This document shows, in pieces, positions 17,704-28,893 of a stretch of 64,000 nucleotides of DNA (within the stretch, counting starts at the first letter, position 1; the number at the start of each line of letters is the position of its first letter). A program made the position numbers and the translations under genes. The notes under the pieces are model-generated. The model was not told where the DNA came from and did not search any database. It worked only from the letters and a program-made list of their open reading frames with translations. This stretch comes from Streptomyces agglomeratus (GTDB taxonomy: Bacteria; Actinomycetota; Actinomycetes; Streptomycetales; Streptomycetaceae): assembly GCF_001746415.1 (NCBI RefSeq), contig NZ_MEHJ01000001.1:1923001-1987000 (forward strand), written 5' to 3'.

Positions 17704-18426
17704 TCAGAGCACGGCAGGCGTCAGTTCGCGCAAGGGCCACCGGGGATCGATGACCGCGTCCGCTGTCCCCTTCTTGCGGAGGAACTCCTGGAAGTTCGCA
17801 GCCCAGTCGGCGTACCACCGGATCTGCCGCTCGTGCAGCTCGGCAGGGTCCAGCGCGGCGACCGACGGGTGGCGCTCGGCTATCGCGAGGGCGACCCTGA
17901 CCGCCGCGAGAGCGTCGGCCGAGGCTTCGTGGGCACCGTCGAGGACCACGCCGTACTCGACGCAGACCGCTTCCAGCGTCCGCTTGCCCTTGCGGTAGCG
18001 GTCGACGGCTCGGTCGATCGTGTACGGGTCGATGACGGGGCCGAGGCCGGCGCCACCGCGCCGCTCGCTCAGCGACGGCAGCCCGTACCTGCGCAACTCC
18101 GCCGCGAGCAGCGTCAGATCGAAGGCCGCGTTGTAGGCGACGACCGGCACGCCCTGCGCCCAGTACCCGGTCAGCGTCTCCGCGATCTGGTCGGCCACCT
18201 CATGGGCGGGCCTGCCCTCCGCCCCGGCCCGCTCGCTGCTGATCCCGTGGATCGCCGACGCCTGCGCCGGGATGCGGATGCCGGGGTCGGCCAGCCAGTC
18301 GCGCTGGCGTGACACCTCGCCGTTCCGCACTCCGACGATCGAGGCCGTGACGATCCGGGACTCCAGCGGCTCCGTGCCGGTCGTCTCCAGGTCGAATCCG
18401 ACCAGCGGTTCCCCGTGCCATCCCAT
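17704..18426 (-). CDS. 3'-5' exonuclease, DnaQ-like (DEDDh)
   Basis: Predicted DNA 3'-5' exonuclease of 240 residues. It shows Exo I FDLETTG (Asp12, Glu14), the segment ASAIHGIS, Exo II AYNAAFDLTLL and Exo III in AHEASADALAAV, giving the DEDDh His and final Asp. It is a free-standing protein, not a polymerase subunit fusion. The ATG at 18426 has AAGGAGGT 6 bases upstream, which decides the start against longer open frame. The 199 bases downstream, to 17505, are very GC-rich with imperfect repeats and hold no gene. Confidence 0.88.
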   Translation of the reverse strand: MGWHGEPLVGFDLETTGTEPLESRIVTASIVGVRNGEVSRQRDWLADPGIRIPAQASAIHGISSERAGAEGRPAHEVADQIAETLTGYWAQGVPVVAYNAAFDLTLLAAELRRYGLPSLSERRGGAGLGPVIDPYTIDRAVDRYRKGKRTLEAVCVEYGVVLDGAHEASADALAAVRVALAIAERHPSVAALDPAELHERQIRWYADWAANFQEFLRKKGTADAVIDPRWPLRELTPAVL

Positions 18427-18517
18427 CGTGGGACCTCCTTCGTGATGCTCCCCGTGCTGCTCCCCCCGGAAGATCCCCGGTGGAAAACCACCCTCGCACG
18501 CACCACTGACAACGCCC

Positions 18518-19762
18518 TCAGGACACCGGTCGGGAGTCCACCCACACGGCTTCGAATTCCTCCCGGTATGTGTCGAAAAGACCGCCTTCGGCATCTTGAC
18601 CGTCATGTCCGTGCCTGACCACGCCGCGCCCGCCACCCCGCAGCACCAGCACCGGCGCCTCCATGCCGCGCGCCTTGCGCAGATACGTCTGCACGACGGC
18701 GAGCCCGTCCGAGCCGTCCCCGTCCACCAGATACGCCGTGAAGCGCGGCGTCTCGTCGAAGACCTGGATCTCGAACGCCCCCGGGTCGCGGAGCTTCGAG
18801 CGCACCCGCCGCATGTGGAGGATGTTCATCTCCACCGACCGGCTCAACTCACCCTTTGCCAAGCCCAGTTCGCGTTCCCGTCGCCGGACCGCGCTGCTCG
18901 CCGGATTGAGGAAGAGAAGGCGTATGCGGCACCCCGACTCGGCCAGCCGCACCAGCCGCCGGCCGGAGAAGTTCTGGACGAGGAGGTTCAGCCCTATGCC
19001 GATCGCGTCGAGCCGCCGCGCCCCGCCGAAAAGGTCCTCGGCGGGAAGCTGGCGCTGGAGACGGACCCGGTCCGAGTGGACGCTGACCACATCGGCGTAC
19101 CTGTCCCCCACCAGTTCCTCGACGGCGTCCACCTTGAGCCGGCCGGCGGACTGCACACCGGCCCCGCTGCCCAGGATCTCCAGGAGCCGCGCGGACGCCC
19201 GTTCCGCCTGCGCCAGCACGGCCTCGGACAGCGCCCGGTTGCGCGAGACGACGTTACGGGTGACTTCCAGCTCGTCCAGGGCCAGTTCGACATCGCGCCG
19301 GTCGTCGAAATACGGCTCGAAGCACGGCCAGTGCTGCACCATCAGCTCGCGGAGCTGGGGCAGCGTGAGGAAGCTGATGACGTTGTCGTCGGCGGGGTCG
19401 AGCAGGTACCCCTTCCGGCGCGAGACCTCGCGCACCGCGACGGCGCGCTGCACCCACTCCTGACCGGCCGGCCCCGCTGCCGCGACCACCCAGTCGTCCT
19501 CGCCGTGCACCGGCTCGTAGATGGGCCGGAGAACGGCGGCGACGACGGCACGCAGCCGCTGCTCCACGAGGTTCAGCCAGATGTAGGCCCGGCCGGCCCG
19601 CTGGGCGCGCGTACGCACCTCGCTCCAGGCGTCCGCGCCCCAGTCCAGTTCCGCCCCGATCTCCATCGGGCGAGCGACCGACACCGCTCCGGGCGGGACG
19701 CCTGCGGAACCCCCCTCGTGACCTGCGTCACCGGGGGGCAGTTCCAGCCCTCCCGAGCTCAC
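18518..19762 (-). CDS. SAV2148-type HEPN-domain protein
   Basis: Conserved actinobacterial protein of unknown role, 414 residues from the GTG at 19762, where the conserved N-terminus (SSGGLELPPGDAGHEG) begins. It contains a long helical region with charged, regularly spaced residues and the segments YIWLNLVEQRLRAVVAAVLRP and RGYLLDPADDN-like motifs known from this group. HEPN folds often bind nucleotides or cleave RNA, but I see no obvious RX4-6H RNase motif, so activity should not be assumed. It lies upstream of the exonuclease gene on the same strand, 92 bases apart. Confidence 0.75.
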   Translation of the reverse strand: MSSGGLELPPGDAGHEGGSAGVPPGAVSVARPMEIGAELDWGADAWSEVRTRAQRAGRAYIWLNLVEQRLRAVVAAVLRPIYEPVHGEDDWVVAAAGPAGQEWVQRAVAVREVSRRKGYLLDPADDNVISFLTLPQLRELMVQHWPCFEPYFDDRRDVELALDELEVTRNVVSRNRALSEAVLAQAERASARLLEILGSGAGVQSAGRLKVDAVEELVGDRYADVVSVHSDRVRLQRQLPAEDLFGGARRLDAIGIGLNLLVQNFSGRRLVRLAESGCRIRLLFLNPASSAVRRRERELGLAKGELSRSVEMNILHMRRVRSKLRDPGAFEIQVFDETPRFTAYLVDGDGSDGLAVVQTYLRKARGMEAPVLVLRGGGRGVVRHGHDGQDAEGGLFDTYREEFEAVWVDSRPVS

Positions 19763-19871
19763 CCACGCACCGCCTTCAGCTCCTGGAAGCCCCGTCTCCA
19801 ACGATCAAGGAAGGGTACTCCGGGAGCGGGAGGCGGTGCAGCCGGATGCGCAGGCTCTTTTCCCAAGTCCC

Positions 19872-21218
19872 TTATTCGTAATGCCCGTTCTGTCCTGCGA
19901 GATCGGCCGGAGTGAGCGGATTCATAGCGGTTACGTCCCTGGGGGCGAGCTGGAAACCCTGCCAGTGGACCGGCATGGGCTGCTGGTCCTCGTCCCGCGC
20001 GATGTGGTGGAAACCGATGTTGACCCACGCGATGGGGTTCTTGAGGGCTTCACCGTTCACCCACTTGTCCACGCTGTTCGGCGCGTTCGCGCTCCCGCAG
20101 TCGCGGATGTTATTGCTGGCGAACTGCTCACACTTGCGGTAGTTCGTGAAGTACACGTCGTGCTTCGTGAAGCTGCGCCCCGGGTGCTTGTTGGAGCTGC
20201 CCGGCACGATCTCGTACGAGCGCGCGTGCCCGTCCTTGTTCTTGCCGGTCGAGCTGACGACCCGCCACCACCGCATGCTCTTGGCGTCGCCCGCGAGCTC
20301 CTTGGATATGGGGGTACGGGTGGTCTTGGTGGTCGGCTTCCCGTTGCCGCGCGGCGGGGTGACCTTGGAGTCGTACTGTTCGATGCGGTTCTTGGAGCTG
20401 CCGTCGATGCCGAAATTCAGCCGCCAGAAAACGTTGTGGCTGTGGCTGGTGGCGTAGTCGCGCGCGCCCTTGCCGATCGGCCAGCCCCGCCCGTCGGTGG
20501 CGTCGTAGTCGTCCGGCGCGAGGCTGCCGGTGGCTCCGACGTTGGCGGAGACGGTGCCGTCGGAGGAGAAGCGCCACTCGGTGATGTACTCGTACCAGGA
20601 CACCTTGTTGACGGTGTAGACGAGCAGGTCCTTGCCCTGGGCCTGCCAGACCTTGGTGCCCTCGTCACTGGCGAGGCGGTACGCGTGCCCGCGCGCACGC
20701 GTGGTCGTGCAGATGCCCTTGACGTTGCCCAGGTCGGGGACCCGGACCGTCCGGATCGTGCCGCCCGGGCACTCGGCCGGCTTCAGGTCCTGGAGGCCCG
20801 TACCGAAGCCGTAGCTCGTGAGGTCGTCGTACTCCTCCTTGCCGTTGTCGTAGGGCACGTGCACCTGGGCGAGCTTGCCGCTCGTCAGGACGCGGATCGG
20901 TTTGGGTTCGCCCTTGGGCTGGTACGACACCTTTTCCAGGATCAGTCCGGCGTCGCTGTCGTAGTTCCAGCACATGCGCCAGGTGGTGCCGCCGTCGAGC
21001 TTCTGCTCGATGCGGTACGCCGCGCTGCAATCGGCCGGGGCGGGCGCCGGGGCCGCGGGGGCGGCCTTCGGCGCGTTCTTGGGTGCGCTCTCGGGTGCCG
21101 CCTTGGGCGCCGCGGAGGCCGCGGAGCCGCCCGCGGCGGCGAGGCTGCCCAGCAGGGCGGCGGCCGCGAGGGTTGCGGCGGCCCGCTTGCGGGCACCAGA
21201 AGCTCTGTTGACGTGCAT
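19872..21218 (-). CDS. Copper amine oxidase catalytic-domain protein (secreted)
   Basis: Predicted extracellular oxidase that turns primary amines into aldehydes, ammonia and hydrogen peroxide with copper and topaquinone. The 448-residue precursor has a signal peptide (about 1-37), an Ala/Pro linker to about residue 62 and then only the C-terminal amine-oxidase domain. Visible catalytic elements are Asp132 (YDDLTSY), the His259-x-His261 copper pair (SHSHNVF), the third copper ligand His405 (GFHHIAR) and Tyr209 at the topaquinone position. That Tyr lies in WYEY rather than the consensus NY[DE]. The N2/N3 domains normally found upstream in the same chain are absent and appear to be encoded by the preceding gene. 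Confidence 0.82.
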   Translation of the reverse strand: MHVNRASGARKRAAATLAAAALLGSLAAAGGSAASAAPKAAPESAPKNAPKAAPAAPAPAPADCSAAYRIEQKLDGGTTWRMCWNYDSDAGLILEKVSYQPKGEPKPIRVLTSGKLAQVHVPYDNGKEEYDDLTSYGFGTGLQDLKPAECPGGTIRTVRVPDLGNVKGICTTTRARGHAYRLASDEGTKVWQAQGKDLLVYTVNKVSWYEYITEWRFSSDGTVSANVGATGSLAPDDYDATDGRGWPIGKGARDYATSHSHNVFWRLNFGIDGSSKNRIEQYDSKVTPPRGNGKPTTKTTRTPISKELAGDAKSMRWWRVVSSTGKNKDGHARSYEIVPGSSNKHPGRSFTKHDVYFTNYRKCEQFASNNIRDCGSANAPNSVDKWVNGEALKNPIAWVNIGFHHIARDEDQQPMPVHWQGFQLAPRDVTAMNPLTPADLAGQNGHYE

Positions 21219-21291
21219 GAGGATGAACTCCCTCGTACGGAAGTGCGGGAAGGGACTGGGACGGATGAGCCGGGCGAGCGCGCCGAGAGGG

Positions 21292-22158
21292 TCAGCCGAT
21301 ACGGCCGACCGTCCTCGCACTCAGGTCGACGACGAGGTCGCGGGTGTCGATCCACGGCCCGTTCACGACCTTGGACGTGACGCGGACGCAGCGGTGCTCG
21401 CCGCACTTCGCGAGCGCCGCCGGCACGTTCTCCTCCCGGTCCGCCCGGTAGATGCCACCGTTCACCCACAGCTGGTCCACCGAGGTCAGCGGCTTGCCCA
21501 TGGCGTCCTGGTAGTCCTCCTTCAGGCCCTTCCCGTGCGGGCTCGCCAGGATCAGCTCCGTGGCCTCACGGTTCTCCGCGCGGGTCGGCGAGGGCTGTAC
21601 GCCCTTGAGCACGCCGGTCCGCTCCACCTTTCCGGTGGCGAGGTTGACGGTCTTCGTCACCAGGGCGTCGCGCTTGTAGTCGTAGTACGAGATGTCCGCG
21701 CGGCGCGGCGGCGCGGCGTCGTCGACCTCGGACGGCTGAATCTCGCTCAGGTTCGTGGCGAGGTGCTGCGGTCCCCGGTCGCCCTCGACGTCCCTGCCGC
21801 CCGCGAACTGCGACGGCGTCAGCGCGAGCTTCTCCACCCGCTCCAGCTCGGCGTCGGTCAGCGGGTCCCGGCCAGTGCCCTGCTCCCCTTCGGCCGGGGC
21901 GGCCTCGACGACGCCCGGCTCCGGCGCCTGCCCTGCCTGCGCGCTCCCGCCGTCCTCGGCGGCCCGGTCCCCCTGCGCGCTCTGCTCGCCCCCCGTGGAA
22001 CCGGCGGCGGTCGCGGACCCGGTGCGCCCGCCGCGCGTGTCGTCGGCGGCGCCCGCCGGACCCGGCAGTGTCACCCCGATCATCACCGCCGTCCCGGTCA
22101 CCGCTATCGCGGCCCCCGCCAGCACCTTCCCCAGATGCCGGCGCACTGTCCTGTGCAC
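21292..22158 (-). CDS. Secreted protein resembling copper amine oxidase N2/N3 domains
   Basis: 288-residue precursor with a signal peptide (cleavage near residue 38) and an Ala/Gly-rich low-complexity stretch to about 95. The next part resembles the accessory N2 and N3 domains of copper amine oxidases: DPLTDAELERVEKLAL, then ADISYYDYKRDALVTKTVNL with GVQPSPTRAE, and finally VTSKVVNGPWIDTRDLVVDL matching the N3 strand pair. It lacks all catalytic residues. It ends 73 bases before the catalytic-domain gene on the same strand, in the order these domains take in single-chain enzymes. I infer that the two products form one oxidase. The resemblance is my own reading and needs a profile search. Confidence 0.65.
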   Translation of the reverse strand: MHRTVRRHLGKVLAGAAIAVTGTAVMIGVTLPGPAGAADDTRGGRTGSATAAGSTGGEQSAQGDRAAEDGGSAQAGQAPEPGVVEAAPAEGEQGTGRDPLTDAELERVEKLALTPSQFAGGRDVEGDRGPQHLATNLSEIQPSEVDDAAPPRRADISYYDYKRDALVTKTVNLATGKVERTGVLKGVQPSPTRAENREATELILASPHGKGLKEDYQDAMGKPLTSVDQLWVNGGIYRADREENVPAALAKCGEHRCVRVTSKVVNGPWIDTRDLVVDLSARTVGRIG

Positions 22159-22220
22159 TGTGCCCCCCTAGTCTCCCGGGCGCCCCCCGCCGCTCCGCGC
22201 GTCACACGCGACAGCAACTG

Positions 22221-22248
22221 GCATACCGGGTATGCGTGGTCACCCGGT
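22221..22248. promoter_or_regulatory. Overlapping inverted repeats between the amine oxidase operon and glgX
   Basis: GCATACCGGGTATGC (22221-22235) is a perfect inverted repeat around a central G. It overlaps a second repeat, ACCGGGT (22225-22231) / ACCCGGT (22242-22248). Both lie in the 187-base divergent region, 63-90 bases upstream of the amine oxidase operon start and about 100 bases before glgX. This is a plausible operator; the regulator is unknown. Confidence 0.5.
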
Positions 22249-22345
22249 AGGACGGTCCGAAGTCCTAGGAGGTTGCCCCACTTTCGGGGAAGATCTGTGC
22301 GAAGTGCCCCGCAGCACCCGGATCAGAAGTGGAAGAGTCGATCGC

Positions 22346-24463
<2,118 letters not shown>

Positions 24464-24655
24464 AGGCGGGTGTGGGAGCGGGGCGGGCGGTCCACGCCGG
24501 TACGGCGCAGAGCGTGGCCGCCGCCTCCACGGGGGACACGGCCGGCACGACGGCGCGCTGTCGCTGCCGGGCATCGGGTGAACGTATTACCGGGTCATCA
24601 CACGTACGCATGGGCCGATGACACAGAAGGTCCCAATGCGGGTACGTATGTTCGC

Positions 24656-27022
24656 ATGACGCCCACCGCCACCTATCGTCTGCAACTCCGATCCGACTTC
24701 CCCTTCTCGGCCGCCGAGGAGGCGGTGCCCCATCTGGCCGCTCTCGGGGTCTCGCATCTGCATCTGTCACCCGTGCTCGAAGCCGTTCCGGGCTCCCAGC
24801 ACGGATACGACGTCGTCGACCACGCGCGCGTGCGGGCCGAACTCGGCGGCGAGGAGGGACTGCGCGCGCTGTCCCGTACGGCCCGCGCGCACGGCCTCGG
24901 CCTGATCCTGGACATCGTCCCGAACCACATGGCCGTGCCTACTCCCGAGAACCTGAACCGGCCGCTGTGGGAGGTGCTCAGAGAGGGGCCCGGTTCGCCG
25001 TACGCCGGGTGGTTCGACATCGACTGGGAGGGCGGCGACGGGAAGGTCCTGCTGCCCGTGCTGGCGCACCGGATCGGTGAAGAGCTGGAGGACCTGACGG
25101 TCGACGGCGAGACCCTGCGCTACTACGACCACACGTTTCCGCTGCGCGAGGGAACGGCCGGGCTGCCGATGCCCGAGCTGCTGGACGCCCAGTGGTACCG
25201 GCTCACCTGGTGGCGGCTGGCACGGACCGAGCTGAACTACCGCCGCTTCTTCACCATCTCGGAGCTGATCGGCGTCCGGGTGGAGGACCCTGAGGTCTTC
25301 GCCGCCTCGCACGCGAAGATCCTGGAGCTCGTACGGGACGGGGTGGTGGAGGGGCTGCGCGTCGACCATCCGGACGGGCTGGCCGATCCGCAGACGTATC
25401 TGCGGCGCCTCGGTGAGGCCGTCGAGGGCCGCTGGACGGTCGTGGAGAAGATCCTGACCGGCGGCGAACGGCTGCCCGCCGAATGGCCGGTCGCGGGAAC
25501 GACGGGATACGACGCGCTGTACCGGATCGACGGGCTGTTCACCGATCCCTCCGGCGCCGGGGAGCTGACCGCTCACTACCGCGATTTCGCGGGCCCCGCC
25601 GGGGATCGCGGCGGCTACTGGGAAGCGACAGTACGACGATCGGCGTACAAGGTGCTCACGCATGAGCTGGCCGCGGAGACCCGCTACCTCGTCCGTACGG
25701 CCGAACGGATCTGCGCGTCCGATCCCGCCCTGCGCGACCACGCTCCCTGGGCGCTGCTGACAGCCGTACGGGAACTGCTCGTGCGCGTTCCCGTGTACCG
25801 GCCGTACGTGACGGCCGGCGGGCCCTGTCCCGAGAGCGCCGATGCGGCCGTTCCGCTGGAGGCGGCGCGGCAGGTGAAAGCGGCGTTCGCGGTGCGCGAG
25901 GAAGCGGCGGTCGTCGATCTGGTGCGTGATCTGGCGCTGGGGAAGCTGGGCGCGGGGCCGGACCGGGCGGCGTTCTGCGCGCGGTTCGCCCAGACGGCGT
26001 CGGCGCTGCGGGCCAAGTCGGTGGAGGACACCGCCTTCTACCGGTACACGCCGCTGATCTCGGCGAACGAGGTGGGCGGTGACCCCGGGGAGCCCGGGGT
26101 GAGCCCGGCGGACTTCCACGCGTTCTGCACCCGGCTGGCGCGCGACTGGCCGGCCACCGGCACCGTGCTGTCCACGCACGACACGAAGCGCAGCGCGGAC
26201 GTGCGCGCGCGGATCGCGGTGCTGTCCGAGTGCCCCGGGCGGTGGGCCGGGCTGCTCGCGGGGCTGGCCTCCGTTCCCGGCCCCGACGCACACCTCGCGT
26301 GGACGGCATGGCAGACGGCCCTCGGCTTCGGGGAGCCCGACGCGGAGCGGCTGACGGCTGCGCTGCTGAAGTCGGTGCGCGAGGCCGGTCTGCACACCAG
26401 CTGGACCGAACAGGACGAGGTGTACGAGCGGTCGGTGGCCGACTTCGTCGCGGCGGGTCCCGCGGGCCCGCCGTTCGAGACGGTGGCGAAGTTCGCGCGG
26501 GATCTGGCTCCGTACGTACGGGCCAATGTGCTCGGGGCGGCGCTGCTGCACCTGACGATGCCGGGGGTGCCGGACCTCTACCAGGGCACGGAGCGGGAGT
26601 TCCGGGCGCTGGTGGACCCGGACAACCGGCGCCCGGTCGACTTCACGCCGCCGGCGCCGGGTGACGACGGCCTCTCCGCGGAGAAGTACGCCGTCACCGT
26701 GGCGGCGCTGGGCCTGCGGCGGGCGCGGGCGGAGGTCTTCGGCGAGTCGGGGACGTACACGCCTCTCACGGCCGTGGGGCCGGCCGCGGACCACTGCGTG
26801 GCGTTCTGCCGCTCCGGGGAGGCCGTCACGGCCGTCACGCGGCTGTCGCTGCGCCTGGCGGAGGCGGGCGGCTGGCGCGACACGGCGCTGGAGCTGCCGG
26901 AGGGCAGGTGGACGGACGCCCTGGCCCCGGGCCGCTCGTTCACGGGATCGGTGCGCACGGCCGACCTCTTCACGGAACGCCCCGTGTCACTGCTCACCCG
27001 TGAGCGGGAGGAGACACCGTAG
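24656..27022 (+). CDS. treY: Malto-oligosyltrehalose synthase TreY
   Basis: Converts the reducing-end alpha-1,4 bond of maltodextrins to an alpha,alpha-1,1 bond, making maltooligosyl trehalose. The 788-residue GH13 protein begins with the family signature TPTATYRLQLRSDFPF, then DIVPNHMAV, the nucleophile Asp in GLRVDHPDGLADP, the Glu in VVEKIL and STHDTKRSADVRAR. The ATG at 24656 is placed directly before the signature; no clear Shine-Dalgarno sequence precedes it, so the start or leader is uncertain. It follows glgX by 192 bases. Its product is the substrate of TreZ, encoded 1.9 kb further on. Confidence 0.95.
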   Translation: MTPTATYRLQLRSDFPFSAAEEAVPHLAALGVSHLHLSPVLEAVPGSQHGYDVVDHARVRAELGGEEGLRALSRTARAHGLGLILDIVPNHMAVPTPENLNRPLWEVLREGPGSPYAGWFDIDWEGGDGKVLLPVLAHRIGEELEDLTVDGETLRYYDHTFPLREGTAGLPMPELLDAQWYRLTWWRLARTELNYRRFFTISELIGVRVEDPEVFAASHAKILELVRDGVVEGLRVDHPDGLADPQTYLRRLGEAVEGRWTVVEKILTGGERLPAEWPVAGTTGYDALYRIDGLFTDPSGAGELTAHYRDFAGPAGDRGGYWEATVRRSAYKVLTHELAAETRYLVRTAERICASDPALRDHAPWALLTAVRELLVRVPVYRPYVTAGGPCPESADAAVPLEAARQVKAAFAVREEAAVVDLVRDLALGKLGAGPDRAAFCARFAQTASALRAKSVEDTAFYRYTPLISANEVGGDPGEPGVSPADFHAFCTRLARDWPATGTVLSTHDTKRSADVRARIAVLSECPGRWAGLLAGLASVPGPDAHLAWTAWQTALGFGEPDAERLTAALLKSVREAGLHTSWTEQDEVYERSVADFVAAGPAGPPFETVAKFARDLAPYVRANVLGAALLHLTMPGVPDLYQGTEREFRALVDPDNRRPVDFTPPAPGDDGLSAEKYAVTVAALGLRRARAEVFGESGTYTPLTAVGPAADHCVAFCRSGEAVTAVTRLSLRLAEAGGWRDTALELPEGRWTDALAPGRSFTGSVRTADLFTERPVSLLTREREETP

Positions 27023-27044
27023 GGCCGCGCCGGACCCGGGCGCC

Positions 27045-27080
27045 ACGCGGGACCCGCCCCGTGCCGGGCCGGTCCCGCGT
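27045..27080. terminator. Hairpin after treY
   Basis: Inverted repeat ACGCGGGACC / GGTCCCGCGT with a 16-base loop, 23 bases after the treY stop and before a convergent gene. The stem can be extended outward by GCGC with one bulge. A factor-independent or bidirectional terminator is likely, although no U-run follows. Confidence 0.55.
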
Positions 27081-27167
27081 GCGCTGGTGGGTTGGGGCCG
27101 GCCGCCGGGCCTTCCCGCGGTCAGCCCCACGCCCGCTTCGCGGGGCAGCTGTGGCAGAGCGGGCGGT

Positions 27168-27716
27168 TCAGCGCGCGGAGAGCCGGAAGGTCATCCGCCC
27201 GAAGCTCACCTGGTCCCCGTCGCGCACGAGCACCGCTCCGGTGACCCGCCGTCCGTTGACGGACGTCCCGTTGGTCGAGCCGAGGTCGCGCAGGATCCAC
27301 CCGCCGCCCTGTACGGACAGTTCCGCGTGCACGCGCGAGACCGTCTCGTGGCTGAGCCGCAGACCGTTCGCGGGATCGCGTCCGATCCTCAGCGGGTACG
27401 GACCCGGCTCCGGGAACAGCAGCTTCGGCAGCCGCTCCGACTGCCAGGCCCTGCGCAGCCGCACCGTGAACGCCGAGGCGCGCTCCACCACGCCGAACAC
27501 CCCCCGCGCCCAGCGGCTCTCGGGCTCCAGGTCCGAAGTGAGCACGGCCAGTTCGTCGGACCGGCGGGCGACCAGGGCCAGTTCCATCCGGCGCATGAAC
27601 GTGTCGTGCGAGAGCTTCCCCTGCGCCGCGCCCTCCCTGAGCACCCCGAGCACACGGTCGCGCTCGGCGTCGGAGAGCCGAGGGGGATACGTGTGGAACT
27701 CGAAGGACGACGTCAC
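27168..27716 (-). CDS. DUF1707 and FHA domain protein
   Basis: 182-residue cytoplasmic protein with two domains. Residues about 11-65 are a DUF1707/SHOCT-like region (PPRLSDAERDRVLGVLREGAAQGKLS to LAVLTSDL), common at the N-terminus of actinobacterial membrane or signalling proteins. Residues about 105-180 are an FHA domain, with LRIGRDPANGLRLSHETVSRVHAEL and LRDLGSTNGTSVNG holding the phosphothreonine-binding Arg, Ser and Asn. It should read Ser/Thr kinase output, but no kinase gene is in this window. The GTG at 27716 was chosen because similarity begins there; the ribosome site is weak. Confidence 0.85.
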   Translation of the reverse strand: MTSSFEFHTYPPRLSDAERDRVLGVLREGAAQGKLSHDTFMRRMELALVARRSDELAVLTSDLEPESRWARGVFGVVERASAFTVRLRRAWQSERLPKLLFPEPGPYPLRIGRDPANGLRLSHETVSRVHAELSVQGGGWILRDLGSTNGTSVNGRRVTGAVLVRDGDQVSFGRMTFRLSAR

Positions 27717-27860
27717 AGACCCGATTGTCGGGCCGACCCCGCACGGGTGTCCAGAAGAACAGGGCATTCCGCCCGACCTGACCTGCACAGACGGAATTCC
27801 GTGACCGACCTCGGATGATCTTGTTACGGTCTGCGTACTCAGACACCCCAGGGGGACGGC

Positions 27861-28823
27861 TTGACCTCGGTACCGCACGACCAGGAACTGACCGTACGAC
27901 CGCTCGCGGGACCGGAGGAGCTCGGCCTCTTCTGCCGGCTCGCGTACGTGCTCGACCACGAACTCGAGGACGACGTGGCCACCGGCCGCCGCCGCCCGGA
28001 ATGGATGTGGGTGGCGCTGCGCGGGGAGCGGCTGCTGGGCCGCCTCTCCTGGTGGACCCCGAGGGCCGGCGAACCGCCGTGCGCGCTGGACTTCTTCGAC
28101 CTGGACGACACGCTGGCGGAACCCGAGCGCGGCGAGATCGGTCTGCACCTCCTGGAGACTGCGTCGGCCGCCGTGCTCCCAGCCGGTGCGCCGCGTCCCG
28201 AGTACGGCCGTTTCATACCGGCGCACTGGCGTGACGACGCGGCGGCCCGCGATGTGGTCGAGGCGCGGATGCGGGTCCTGGAGAGGACCGGCGCGCGGCT
28301 GCTCGTGGAACGCCTGCGTCTCGAATGGCGCCCCGGCACCCCGCTGCCCGAGCCCACCGGCCGCCTGACGTTCCGCGGCGCGGACGACCAGGAGGAGCTG
28401 CTCGCGCTGATGACGCTGGTCCTGGAGGGCACGCTCGACGCGCACAGCCGCGCCGACCTGGCGTCGGGGCTCAGCCCGCGCGAGGCCGCCGAGTTCCAGT
28501 TCGAGGAGGAGTTCGCGGCCCTCACGTCGCCGCGCGAGTGGTGGAGGATCGCCGAACTCCCGGACGGCGGCGGTCCGGTGGGCTTCGTCCTCCCGGCGCG
28601 CAACAACTACCACCACATCATCGCGTACATCGGTGTCGTGCCGGCCCACCGCGGCCACGGCTACATCGACGACATCCTCGCCGAGGGCACGCGCGTCCTC
28701 GCCGCCCGGGACGTGCCCCGCATCCGCGCGGCGACGGACCTCGGCAACGTACCGATGGCCAAGGCGTTCGAACGCGCCGGTTACGTCAATTTCGAGCGCT
28801 CGGTCAATATGACGTGGAGCTGA
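27861..28823 (+). CDS. GNAT family N-acetyltransferase (two-domain)
   Basis: 320-residue protein. The C-terminal half is a clear GNAT domain: IAYIGVVPAHRGHGYIDDILAEGTRVLAA carries the acetyl-CoA pyrophosphate loop (RGHGY), and DLGNVPMAKAFERAGYVNF is the usual C-terminal motif. The N-terminal half looks like a degenerate GNAT fold. The start is a TTG with the purine-rich site AGGGGGA just upstream; no better start is nearby. The acceptor is unknown. It sits between the FHA gene and treZ without a visible functional tie. Confidence 0.8.
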   Translation: MTSVPHDQELTVRPLAGPEELGLFCRLAYVLDHELEDDVATGRRRPEWMWVALRGERLLGRLSWWTPRAGEPPCALDFFDLDDTLAEPERGEIGLHLLETASAAVLPAGAPRPEYGRFIPAHWRDDAAARDVVEARMRVLERTGARLLVERLRLEWRPGTPLPEPTGRLTFRGADDQEELLALMTLVLEGTLDAHSRADLASGLSPREAAEFQFEEEFAALTSPREWWRIAELPDGGGPVGFVLPARNNYHHIIAYIGVVPAHRGHGYIDDILAEGTRVLAARDVPRIRAATDLGNVPMAKAFERAGYVNFERSVNMTWS

Positions 28824-28893
28824 CGAATTACCGGCGGATCATGCCCGTCTGACGCACCATGGGTGGCGGCATCGTCGACGAGAGGGGCCGCCA

